Assembly: GCA_963556495.2 (NCBI GenBank)
Contig: OY747701.1
Location: 40,869,001-40,933,000 of the forward strand
Length of the DNA: 64,000 bases
Direction of reading: 5' to 3'
From: Valencia hispanica
Lineage: Eukaryota > Chordata > Actinopteri > Cyprinodontiformes > Valenciidae
Shown here: positions 12,772 through 28,065 of the stretch, piece after piece
Numbering within the stretch: position 1 is the stretch's first letter
Layout: the number at the start of each line of letters is the position of its first letter
Program-made: the position numbers and the translations under genes
The notes under the pieces: model-generated
What the model saw: the letters and a program-made list of their open reading frames with translations, nothing else
Told to the model about the DNA's origin: nothing
Databases searched by the model: none

Positions 12772-13485
12772 CAGAGGTGGGTAGAGTAAAACTACTTCAA
12801 GGCATTTTTACTGAAGTATAAAAAAAAAGGATCCCTCCAGAAACTTACTCAAGACTCAAGTAAATGATTTGATTAAAAGGATTACTTAAGTAATGAGTAA
12901 CTGTTAAATCCTAACACATGATGTAATCTTTTAAAAATACCTTTAAATGATGTAATCAGACTGACAAATATATATATATATAGGTATGAGCAAATTCTGG
13001 TATTTTAAAGTCTAAATGAAAACAAATGAACAAAATAAAAATTTCAAGCAGGGTAATCACTTCTAAACAATTATTTTTCAATAAAAAACATGAAATTATT
13101 ACTTACAGTAAGTGATGTGTATAACTATGTTAGAATACGTTAAGTATTTCCATTGATGACCTATGGTGTTAACATTATATCCACTATCTCCAAACAGCAC
13201 AACAGACTCAGCAGATACAAAATAGCATTAGAACAAAGCTTGTGTATAAACAACAGGTCTCACTTTAACATGAACCATGAGTCTGTGTATGCAATCTTGG
13301 TTAATATGTTTTTTTATTAATTTACAAAAGTTGTGCTGGGTAGATTATACAGAAATTAGACAGCAATAAGAGTAGTGATACTTAGTAATAATATCACTGA
13401 GGTACAGTGTAACAGAACTACTCCTAAAAGTAAATTTTTCTGAAAAGATATTGAAGTACATGTAACTAGTTACTACCCATCCCTG
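12772..13485. mobile_element. Non-autonomous hAT element with 8-bp target duplication
   Basis: Ends are CAGAGGTGGGTAGAGTA on the left and the complement of CAGGGATGGGTAGTAACTAG on the right, forming imperfect terminal inverted repeats. Flanking 8-bp sequences CATGTAAG (12764-12771) and CATGCAAG (13486-13493) differ at one base. An 8-bp duplication plus CAG-type ends fits the hAT superfamily; the ends resemble those of Tol2-related elements. At 714 bp, with no open frame, it is a non-autonomous copy. Confidence 0.8.
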
Positions 13486-13493
13486 CATGCAAG

Positions 13494-15878
<2,385 letters not shown>

Positions 15879-18800
15879 CTACTGAAGAGCTTGGCTGAAT
15901 GTTTCTTCAAGCAGTAAGGATATTTTTATTTGGTCCACCTGTAGAGAGCAAGGAAAGGTTTTAGATAAGCAAGAACACAAAAAAAGCTACAGTTGATCAA
16001 TTCCCTCAATCCTGACAACATGAAGAAAGAGCATATATAATAATTTTTAGGAGCCAGAAACCTATAAATATTAAAAAGGAATGAAAGGGTTATCTTGTCT
16101 CATTGTCTTTTAAGTAATTTTTAAATCTACTCTTCTGAGTCAGACCCACTAAAGACAGGAAATCCTTTAAAATGAACGATGTGCTTGTAACTCTGACTGT
16201 AGACAAAATGGATTATTTTCTTTACAGGAATACTTCCTGTGGATGTTTGATCAATGATCGGAAAGACTGTAGTGAACACTTTTGCAAGAAGGATCAGCAA
16301 CACAACTTTTGTTTCATTTTTTGTTTGTTTTTAAAAAGGTATTTCTTTACATGTTTACCTTGCAAAAGTAAAGTATCAGCTATATGCCTCAGAACAATTC
16401 AAAAGAAGCTATTTTGCCATCAGAGTATAGCGTTTGTCATTTTTTCTGCTTCCAACACGTCAACTTAAAGAAAACATTGATTTTCAGCCATCCCCTTCCT
16501 CTCTGATTCCCTACAAACACACAACCAAACAGGTTCCATGGTAACAAGAGTCACTGTTTTTCAATGACGTCTGAGTGGTCATTTAATGTTTTGACCGGAG
16601 CAAGAGGAACGAAATGCATTAAAAGCTATGAAACAATGTTTTTCCTCTGTATTAGGAGCTTTATTTAGAGTTGCGCTGCAGATATACACCAGCCCACTCG
16701 GCTGGTGACACATAACCGAAATAAGCATCCATTAAACCGAAACACTTACCTCGCTGATCAGGCCCAGCTGTACCAACTCGCTGGCTAAATCTTGAACACT
16801 TTCATCTGAAACACAGAGCAGCTCAGTTAGTGATGGTGAAGTAAACAAAGTTAAGATCACTTTAACATTTACCATGTTGAACTACAGCAACTATTGGAAC
16901 ATGATGTAGACACAGTCCCCAAAAACTAGTTGATATTCCATCAGGCACTTTTAAAGTCTACTACAACTGTTTTAGAGTAATATCTTTAATTGGGGTTTAC
17001 TCTATTAAAGGCAAAAAGTGCAAGTGATTTTTTTGCACTCTGCCACTCAGTAGGAAACTCTCTATGAGCTCAGTTGAACAATTAAACAAAGGCAAGATAT
17101 ACTTCGTCATATTTTCTACTCTTTGGCTTGAAGAAGATGGTTTAGAAGCATGTCTGGCGAGATTTTATCTTCTGCTTTGTGTTTATGTGGGAGCCTCGTA
17201 AAAAACCTGCCCCCCCTACTGGTTTAAACGATAAAATGTAAATAACAGAAAACAAAACTTGAACTAGCAAAAATACTAATCAAGTCTTTAGACACTGAAA
17301 TACTGCAAATTTATTCAAAATTTCTCATAAAAATTACTCCATTAACTTTGATAACTACTTTCTTCAACTTTTCATGCTTTTAACTGATAAATATCCTGTA
17401 CATTTTATTTTTCCAAATTTAGTGATAGATCACTTAAAGCAAATACTTGAACCCTGTTTTGGTTAATGCCCAAAACTGGGACATTATTCCCATTGGGAGA
17501 AGGACTATTAAATCGAACCAGAGGCCTCCAGAATATCAGCATCTTTACAAAGAGGACCTAATGGGTTGGTGTGACTGATCAGTACGAATAGCTGCAAGAA
17601 CATATAAAATCACAGTATGCATGTCAGTGGAATCAGGGTGTGAGAACGCAAGGGAGGAGATGCAAATTGAGAAGTAGGAGCGACAACACCAAATGACTGG
17701 AAGTGTGAGGATAAACGAGAGACAGCCATGAAACCCTAGTAAGAGATGGGTAGAGGAGATGACAGCTGTCAGCTGGAGCCGCTCGCAGTCCTGACATTCT
17801 CCACACGTCTGCAACATTATACGTGCCGACCATTCCCTATGTGTCCATGACACAGGCATCAGATTTTACTGCCAAGATTTTTCTATCTAGTTAATTAATA
17901 TTTTCTATATTCTGGCTTTCATCACAAGTGGTATCGAACAAAAAGTGATCGTCTGAGGCACAGCTTGGAGAATTTAATGCTTTTAATTGAACTCATCACA
18001 TTTTTATAGAGACTTTTTCAAGCAAATAGACCTAAGAAAAGTCTAACTTAGTTACTTAATCTTTGATTACACTTGTTCTGAGAATCAGATCAATTGTCCC
18101 GACGCTGGGATTTGTCTACTTCATGAAATATAACATGTGAAAACAAAGAATTTTTACTTTGGTCATCCACTCACTATATCTACATTTCTTCCTTTCAGAT
18201 CTCGGCGATTCATTCTTAAAACTTTTTACTTAACTAGTCTCAGACAGTTCTTAGCCTATTTTTAGTGACCTGCTCACTCTCCAATGACTTGACCTTTGAG
18301 AAACTGATCTTTTCTCGACAGCAGTACGTATATTCTGAAGGTTATTTAAAGAATGAGAGGCGTTTTAACGCATAAACTGGGGTTAAATAACTTGTTGGCA
18401 GCAGACATATTAATCAGCACTTTAATTTAGGAGAAGACATCTTTCTTATATACCTGCTTATATTTATACGGCCTTGCTAAAGAACGTTCAACATTTTGTC
18501 TCATTGCGACCACAAAAATGTATTTGCTTATTGAGATGTTATGGCAAACCATCAGAATGCAATATATTATTATCACATGGAAGAACATGATATATGGTCT
18601 TTTACAGGAGAAACAAAACTAACTACAAAGCGTAGTGTGCATATGTACCAAGCCCCCCTCTAAATCCATACCTTGCAGAACCAAGTTTTGCTGCAATAAC
18701 AACTGAAAGTGGTTTTGGGGTATGGCTCTAACATCTTGGCACATCTGGAGGCTGAAATATTTGCCCCAGTCAGTTCAAGATCAATGAAACTGGGTTAACA

Positions 18801-21800
18801 GCAGTTTTCAAGTCTCACCTTGATTCTCTATTCGCCAGACGAGTCTAACATGGTAACTTGCTCGGCTCTAAATTATTCCAAACATACAGACAGAACTTCT
18901 AATATTTCATCCCCAATTTTAAAAAATGCAATCAAGAAGTTCATTTTGGCTGGTCTTATTTTGCCACCTTTATATTTGAGAAGTGATCTGTCAACTGGTT
19001 GTCTAAAAAAAAAAAAAGAGAACTGGTTAACCAGATCCTCATAACACCAAGATTCGAGGAAGATTTATTAGATCCACATAATAGTAGCTCATGTGTCCTA
19101 CAAAATTTGATGCAAAAATCCTTGACAATGCATGTCTGTTTGTTTTCACCAGCTCATTGTGCCTCTGTTTTGCGATTGTACGGGGGTCCTAATCCAGCTG
19201 ACAGGCAATGCTCAGCCTGTCCAACATTAGCGGTTTTACACTGTTGCCAATGTGACTTGAGCTGCATTCCTGTTTTTTATTTGGCCAGATACATGTTTTA
19301 AATAAAAAATTCCTTGTTGGGTCCAAGCGGTGTCTCCTCCAAACGGTAAACATGTTGTTACCCAGTCCTTTCGCTGAAACCAGGTCACAGAAAAACTTTG
19401 GTTTTGTTGCTTTTCATTTTGCTGGATTTGAATATCCTTTGGTCTACCCGCCCCAAACCTCTTAACTTCCATTTTCTTCTCAAAAGACAGAGGAAAACGG
19501 CTGAGATATTAGAAAATTCCCCTGATTCATGCCAGTGTTGCCCACTGCCATAGTACCAAATCTGTCTACACCAAACCACACCCACAGACATGATAGTGCT
19601 GCATAACGTTCAACAACTGTACATCCATCATAATTGGCTAAAGCCTAAGGCCTTGGTCTGACTTTGGGCTGAACAAAATGAGCCCCAATGAGCAGCAAAT
19701 TGAGGGTCGTGGTCAATCACTAACTACATTGAATCTAACGGGGCCCTTTGGAGAGATTTTGCAGTTTTCTTGTGAGGGTTGGACACCAGCAGTTTAAATT
19801 TCACAAAATGTGATACAATATTTTTACTTCCGCCAAGAAGGTTAGGTTGTTTGTTTGTCTGTCTGTTAGTTAGTTAGCAACATAACTCAAAAAGGCATTG
19901 GTGTATTTTGATTAAATTTTCAGGAAATGTCTGCAATGGGACCAGAAACAAGTGATTTTGGGTGGAATCCAGATCACCGTCTGGGGTGGGGTGGGGTGGG
20001 GGGACTGAGCTGCCATGGCAGAAGTCTGCGCTCTGAGTGCTTTTCTAGTTTTAACATGTGTTTATTAGATATTTTAACATTTTTATTGTAAACACAGGGG
20101 AGGGCTTAGCCCAACTAGCCCACTTATACTAGCCATCCCTGATCAGAGCACCTCCTTCCACTTCATCGGGGCGAGCTGACAGGGACATTTCGGGGTCATT
20201 TCAGGAACCAACAGAGTGCCTGTATGGGGATATGTACTCAGAATGGCCCGGTAGACTCGCTGAGTGGGAGCTGTGGTTAAGTCGTGCTGATTGGTTGCAA
20301 TTCAGAGGGAAATGAGCAGACGTCGCCAAACAACAGGCTTTGTAAAAATAAGAAGAGTTGCTGGCAAAGAAGTTTATAACAACAACAAACAGAAATGCAG
20401 CAACAAGCCCTGCTTCTTCTATGTTGATCTCTTATTTCTTCTGCTGTGGGTGCTTTTTTGCGCTGATCAGTGACACTACTCACTGCTGAAACGGTCATGA
20501 TATGCACATGTCTTTAGCTGATTCCTTGAAGGCCCGATTGTGTATGAAGACACAGTGGCTGAGAGGAGCGGGCCAACAGGTTACCCCGTCAGAAAAATGT
20601 CTGGTTAAATTACCCTGAAGTTCCAATAGTGGAAACACACCTATGGTTGCTCCATGCCTTTCATGGTTTGTGGCAAACTTTAAATGCGACTTCTAATAAC
20701 TTCTGTTCAAGTAGAGGTTTGTTCTTTCCACCCTTCTATGGATTCCATGATACTTTTTGTGCATTACTGTTCACAAATGAACCACTGGGGTCTTCACAGA
20801 ACATCTGGATTTACAAGAAGATGAAATGGCACACAGAAGGCCTCAGTTTACTAATTTGGCGCACTTTGAATACAAACAGCTTCATTTGACTTTATTTAGG
20901 GGTATCAGAGGAAAAGTGATGGAATAAATTAGACTTAATTGTTAAATAAAATAAACGTGTCCTTTTTTCACTCCAATTTGTGCTGGTTAATACCATACAC
21001 TTCTAATGAGACAAAATACTAAATAGTTCAAAGGGTATGAATACTACTAATAATTTTGTAAGGCAGTCAAGGTAGTGGAAAAATAAATGGTTTGAATTTT
21101 GCACCACTGTGGCAAATACAAATAAAAGCAACTAAAACAACTTTTAAAGCCATGTTGAATCTGACATTTTAAAAACAGAAAGAAAATGTAAAAAAATTCT
21201 GGAATATTGGGTATTAATTTTTTCAAATTCTCATTTTCATTCTTAAAAAAAAAAAACTCATCTTCAACCATTTCTACTTTAAACAATGCAAAATGCTGTG
21301 TTATTGAATTTCAAAGGTTGTACCCTGCCATTTATTTAGTTTTTTGATGTTAAGTTCTGGAGTGATATGTGTTCAAAATTAGCTTCACGTTCTACTTTGT
21401 GAGTTGAAATTTTAAAACATGTAAGATGGCTGGATGGATATAAATTCACTGCATAAAGCATCGATAAGAGGGTGATCTTACGAGGTAACATGTCACAGCT
21501 TAGATGTCGATTCAGTTTATCTTCCAGCTTCAGCAGCAATGTTAGCTAGATGGAGAGAAACAGGAAAAAGAGTAAGTTGATCATTTTTTAACCAAATGAC
21601 TGAATCTTACCAAACTGTAAATCAACAAGAAGAAATTTGTTTAATAAATAATTCACACTTACATGATACTTTGGTCCCTCCTCAATAAGATCCACGCTAC
21701 ACTGCATCTGAACAACCTACAGAAGAAGAACAGAGTTTACTAAACCTACTGATATAAATGTATTTCACCTGTGGAAAGAAGACGTGGATCAGGGCGACGT

Positions 21801-24800
21801 TCAACAATTTACCATAAAACCGCATGTTTACCAGGCAGTGATATTTGCTGAACTCACCCGCCGTGTCTCGAGCTCTGCAGGTTCAGGTGTCGGCGATTTG
21901 ACCAAAGGAACAACAACAGGAGAGGTGATTGTTTTAAGTTGAGTCTGCTGTGGACTGGGCACCCCGAATGCCGTCATCGGATAAATGCCATTCCTGATTC
22001 CAAAGCGGAGGAGAAGAGGTGCAGGGAAAACGTGACAGAAAGAGAAGATTTGAAAGAGAAATGTATACAAACTTTATGGCGCAAAGCTCCTAAATAAAGA
22101 CTATAGGATTATTGCTTTTGGAGGCAAATAATCTATAATGGGCATTTTCATAATTATAAAAAATATTGGACACACCAGGACTTTAGGATAGCTCAATGCT
22201 GCCCACATGTGGCCAAAAAAACTAAAGTCATTCAATTCAATTCAAAAATACTTTATTGATCCCAGAGGGAAATTAAGTGTTGGTATAGCTCATATAATTA
22301 ATTCTTTAAGGAGTTGTTGTAGATGATGATGGCTGTGGGCAGGAAGGATTTCCTGTAGTGGTCTGTATTGCAGCGAAACTGAAGAAGCCTCCCACTGAAG
22401 ACGCTCTGTTGTTGTATGACTGTCTCATGAAGAGGATGCTCAGGGTTGTCCATAATCTTTTTGATTTTATGAAGAATCCCACAATAATACAATATCATCT
22501 CCAGATGTTCCACAGCTGTCCCAAGAACATAACCAGCCTTCTTTATCCGGTTGTTTAGCCTATTTAAATCCCTGGCTCTGATGCTGCTACCCCAACAGAT
22601 GATGGCTGAAGAGATTACACTCTCCACAACAGACTTGTAGAGGATCTCCAGCATCTTGCTGCAAACCTTGAAGGACCTAAGCTTCCTCAAGAAGTACAGT
22701 CTGCTCTGCCCCTTCTTGTAGACGGTTTCACTGTTGCCCCTCCAGTCCAGTCTGTTGTCAAGGTGAACTCCGAGGTATTTATACTCCTCAACCACATCCA
22801 CTTCTTCTCCCATGATGGAAACAGTGTTTGACTTATCCCTGTTTCTTTTGAAATCTACAGTCATCTCCTTTGTTTTGTTCACATTCAAGGTGAGACGAAG
22901 CTTTCCACACCATGTCACAAAGCGGTCCACCAGCTCTCTGTATTCAGCTTCTTGTCCATCTCTGATACACCCAACAATTGCAGAGTCATCTGAGTATTTC
23001 TGCAGATGACAGGTCTCTTATTTTCTACTGGAAGTCTGAGGTGTACAGAGTGAAAAGGAATGGTGAGAGTACGGTCCCCTGTGGTGCTCCTGTGCTGCTG
23101 ACCACCTGGTTTGACACACAATTCTTCAGTCTCACAAATTGTGGTCTGTTTGTCAGGTAGTCATTGATCCAGGCGATTGTTGAGGGCTCCACCTGTGTCT
23201 TCAGGAGTTACTGACAAAGCAAATCAGGCTGAATTGTGTTAAATGCACTGGAGAAATCAAAGAACATGATCCTCACAGTGCTGCCTGCTTTGTCCAGATG
23301 ACAGTGGGTTGGTTGAAGTAGGTGGATGATGGCATCTTCAACTCAAACTCCACAGCGGTAAGCAAACTGCAGTGGGTCCTGATACGTTCTTGTTTGCTTA
23401 CTCAGGGGTGCCAACATGAGTCTCTCCAGGACCTTCATGATGTGGGATGTCAGGGCAACAGGTCTACAGTCATTGATGACTGATGGGTGAGTTCTCTTTG
23501 GTACTGGAACAAGGCATGATGTCTTCCAAAACACTGGAACCATCTCCTGTGTCAGGCTAAGGTTGAAGAGGTGCTTCAGAATCCCACAGAGCTGCTCTGC
23601 ATAGGCCTTCAGGACTCTGGGGCTGACACCATCTGGGCCTGCAGCCTTGTTCCGGTTCAGTTTCTCCAGCTACCTCTTCACCTGACTTTTGGAGACAGAC
23701 AAGTGGGAGGGGGAGGCAAAGGGAGTAGCAGCTTTTCCTGACTTGGTTGAAGTCAAACTTGTAGAATTAGAAGAGTCCATGGCTGAGGTGAAGGATAAAA
23801 CATCCGAGGTGTAACAGGAAAGCTGTTGATCAGAGGAGAGTGGGTTGTCTGTTTGGCTGGGAACAGGAGAGGAGGATGCTGAGCTAGTTCCTGAACTGAA
23901 CCTGTTGAAGAATATGTTCAGTTCATCGGCTCTGTCCAGACTTCCATCTATCCAATCCTTCCTGTCCTTAAAACCTGTGATCTTTCTCATTCCTGACCAG
24001 ACATCTCTGATATTGTTCCTCTGTAGTTTGTTCTCCAGCTTCTGCCTGTATGCCTCCTTGCTGTTTCTGATCTTGACCTTAAGTTGCTTCTGTATACTCC
24101 TCAGTAATTCCCTGTCTCCCTCCCTGAAGGTTCTTTTTTTCTTGTTTAGCAGTTCCTTCAAGTCACTGGTGATCCAGGGTTTGTTATTAGGGAAGCATCT
24201 CACTGTTCTGGTGGGGATGATGTTGTCCACACAGAAGTTTATATAGTCAGTCACACACTCAGTCATGGCATTGATGTCCTCTCCATGTGCTTGGCAAAGA
24301 GTCATCCAGTCTGTGGTTGCAAAACAACCCTGCAGAGCTTCTTCAGCTTCCGTTGACCATTTTCTCACAGTTCGTTTTGTCACAGGTTGCCTCTGAACAA
24401 GTGGTTTATATTCTGAACAGAGAAAAACAAGATTGTGATCTGATTGTCCCAGAGGAGGTCTTGGTTTGGACATGTATGAATCCTTTACATTTGCATAAAA
24501 CAAATCCAAGGTCCTGTTTTCTCTTGTAGAGCAGCTGACAAACTGTTGAAATGTTGGAAGTGTAGTAGAGAGCGAGGCATGATTAAAATCACCAGATATT
24601 GCCACAAATGCATTGGGGTGCTGTGTCTGTAGCTTAGCAACAACGGAACTGATGACATCACATGTATTGTCGGCAACGGCTGAAGGTGGAATGTAAACAA
24701 CTGCCAAAATTACACTGGTGAACTCTCTTGGTAAATAATATGGACGAAAAAACTTACTGCCACATAACACTGCATTCACGGTACTCTGGCTGAGTCCTTG

Positions 24801-27744
24801 TAAGGGCTTGGAGTTCATCCATCTTGTTAGCCAGTGATCCTACGTTGCCCATTATGATCGATGGAAGAGATGGCTTGAACTTCCTCTTTCTCTGTCTCCT
24901 TTTCGCTCCTGCTCTGCATCCACGTCTCCTCCTTATCAACTCATCAGGGATTTGTGGCTTCAGTTGAGGTATTATTTTAGCTTTTGCGATTTTAATCACC
25001 AAAACTTGCATAGGTGTCCAGCTCCAGCCCTTGAGGGCCCGTCAGTTTTAGATGTGTCTCTGCCCCAACACACCTGATTCAAATGGTCCAACTATCTCCT
25101 AAGCATGTCAAACTTCTTCTAATGAACCTTCATTTGATTCAGATGTGTTGAACAAGGGCAAAAATGAAAAAACGCTGGATGCGTGACCACCCTTGAGGTC
25201 TGACTTTAGACACCACTGACCTAAATGGCCTGATTAGCTGACTTTTACATCCAACGATCTCCTTTATATTGATTTGCTCCTCACCTCACATCCTCCAGGA
25301 ATTTGTCAAGCTCCAAGGCAGGAAACTGGGACAACCTACAGAGAAAATAAAAATACAATGTAAGGTTAATGCTTAAGGTCTTTAAACTAATGTGTTCAAA
25401 GCACAATATCAGATATTTTGCATATGTTTTCTTTAAACCCAGAAACTGAGTAGAATATATATTTCTTTTTAAACTGAGGTAACCAACATGCAACTCTGGT
25501 TGCTCTGTATCAATTCGCTACAATTTTAGTACCAAAACTATTTATTTTTTTACCAGACTGAACTGTAAAATGGAACATTACATACTTCTTTGAAAAATCA
25601 TACAGTAACTATACAAGACAATATTTGTTGTGAATCTGCGCTATTGAAGTAAACTGAATTGGAAATTGTGAGTCATAATAAATTTACCTAAGTTTCAGTC
25701 ACAGATGCTGACCTTCATCGGAAACTGAACAACAGTTTTACCTACTTACTTAAGCTGAATTTTCTCTTTAGTCACAGCAATAACTAGATTGGGATCCAGG
25801 TTCTTAGTGATCTCCTCCAGGGCATTTTCAGGAATCATGTCTGGACAGAATGAAGAGAGAAAATGGTATGACAACAGGTAAATGTCTTAAAAACGTTATT
25901 TGTTCGGTTGCAAAGTCCATAAATTGTTCGAAAGTAGAAAATGTCTTTTAGCAGACAAACCAGCAACACTGGGCAGATATGAAATTCCCCACAGCTTTTA
26001 GAACAAAAAGGGACAACTGCTCAGATTGATTAAGGGAGTTTTTTAATCACATTGTTAGTTGAATTTTACAAATCGTTCAAACATTTCTGAGTAAAGCTGT
26101 TGAGGCAAAGGTCAAAGTCCCTGAAAACCAGTTTAAGAGTAAGTCACGGTGTTGATCAAAAGGTTCCTGATAAAGGCGAATCTAAAGTGTCCTGCATTAT
26201 CCAACAAGTCACGAATCAGCTACAGATGTCTAATATCTTCTCTAGTTGAATAAAAACATCGAGTTAATTCTGTGTAGGTTTGTATGTGTGAATTCAAGAC
26301 TCACGTTGATGGCTGACAATACAGTTTGCAGCCAAGAGTTTTAATAGAGGCACTTCAAAGAGAGCCTGGTTGAACAGCAGCTCCCGGGCTGTAGGCCTTA
26401 TACTGGGATCACATGCAAGGCACTTCTGGATTAACTCCTAGAAAATACACATAAACATCTAGATTATGCACTGATGAACAAACATATTGCTTATAAAAAC
26501 TGAATTTTACTTAGATCCCAAAACTGTTATGAACAACCATGAATCTCTGCATCCTACCCTCTGGAGTGGGTCTTCCAGCAACAGTATGGCGTTGTCGATG
26601 GCTTCCTGAGAAATATACGAGGAGTCTCCGTTGCTCTGAATTTCCAAGAGAGCCATCTGCAGAACGGCAACACGTTAACAAAGCTGTGGGTAAATGCTCA
26701 TGTGAATATATCATGCATTTTAGGTCCCATCTTACCTCTAAGGCACACATGCCGAATGAGTAGATGTCTACAGCCGTGGTGACGTCGTTATCAGCTACAA
26801 CAACAGAAACAGTTAAAAGTTTCCCATGCATCTCCTCACAGTTTAGTCATTGCTATAGATCTTCATCATTAGTCCTTAAAAGGATGCGATACCATCATAA
26901 TTTCTTACAATGTATACAGAAAAACAGTTTGGTGACATATACCTCCATATTCAGGGGCAAGAAAGTGCAAGTTTTTCTGCTCCTCATGAAACGTCTTCAC
27001 GTGGTTGTTAATAGTATCTGGCGCGACTGCAAATTAGAAAACGTTACTTATTTTTGACTTCATTACCAAAAGATTGAGAGAAACGCATATAAAGTAGAGG
27101 GAAGAGAATACACAGTGGGAAAAATGAGTATTTATTGTTCTTTGTCAGTAAATGAACTCACATAAAATGTGGTAACAAGCCAAGTAATACATCAAAACAA
27201 ATTAAGTAATTAAAAAGTTCTAAACTTTAAAATAGGTATACTATTTTATTATATTCACTACTGTGCAAAAGTTTTAGGCAGGTGTAAAGAAATGCTTTAA
27301 ACAAAACAAAAAATTCAGAAATATTAATAATGATTGCTTATGTTTATCAATTTACAAAATGCAAAGTTAGCAAACAAAACAAAAATCTAAATCAAATCAA
27401 GGAAAATTTGTGCCACAGATGAAAGACACATCAAGCTTATTACCGTTCAAAATCAGAAGATGTCTAGTCGTAAAATCAGCTCAGAACTGGCAGAAACCAG
27501 TGGGACCCAGGTACACCTATCTACTGACTGGAGAAGTCTGGCCAGAAGTCGCCTACATGGAAAAAACTGTGTGCAAGTGTACCCAGAAGAATTTATGCTG
27601 TTTTGAAGGCAAAGAATGGTCACAAAAAATATTGATTTGACTTTTTTGATGATTGAAGAAAAGAAATGATGAACACTTCCATTTTTGAAAGCATTCTCTG
27701 TTTACAGCATTTTCTCACACCTGCCTAAAACTTTTGCACAGCAC

Positions 27745-27775
<31 letters not shown>

Positions 27776-28029
27776 TTTAAAAACAAAAAAATGTTTGGAC
27801 ACACCTTCACATTCAATTGAATGAGAAGGTGTGTCCTATCTCCAGCAGTCACAGGGCGAGAGGTGGGGTACACCCTGGACAGGTCGCCAGTCCATCACAG
27901 GGCAACAAAGGGACACACAACCATATACGCACACACTCATACCTAGGGGCAATTTAGAGAAACCAATTCACCTAACAGTCATGTTTTTTTGAACTGTGGA
28001 TTACTAATACTAATTATTGTATTACTAAT

Positions 28030-28065
<36 letters not shown>

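Noticed and set aside
16172..16468. 98-codon plus-strand frame within an nrbp1 intron
   Set aside because: No motif, no splice structure and no similarity that I recognise; AT-rich chance frame.
17545..17859. 104-codon minus-strand frame in the large nrbp1 intron
   Set aside because: It has no recognisable domain and its flanks do not give exon borders consistent with nrbp1, whose coding phases already close without it.
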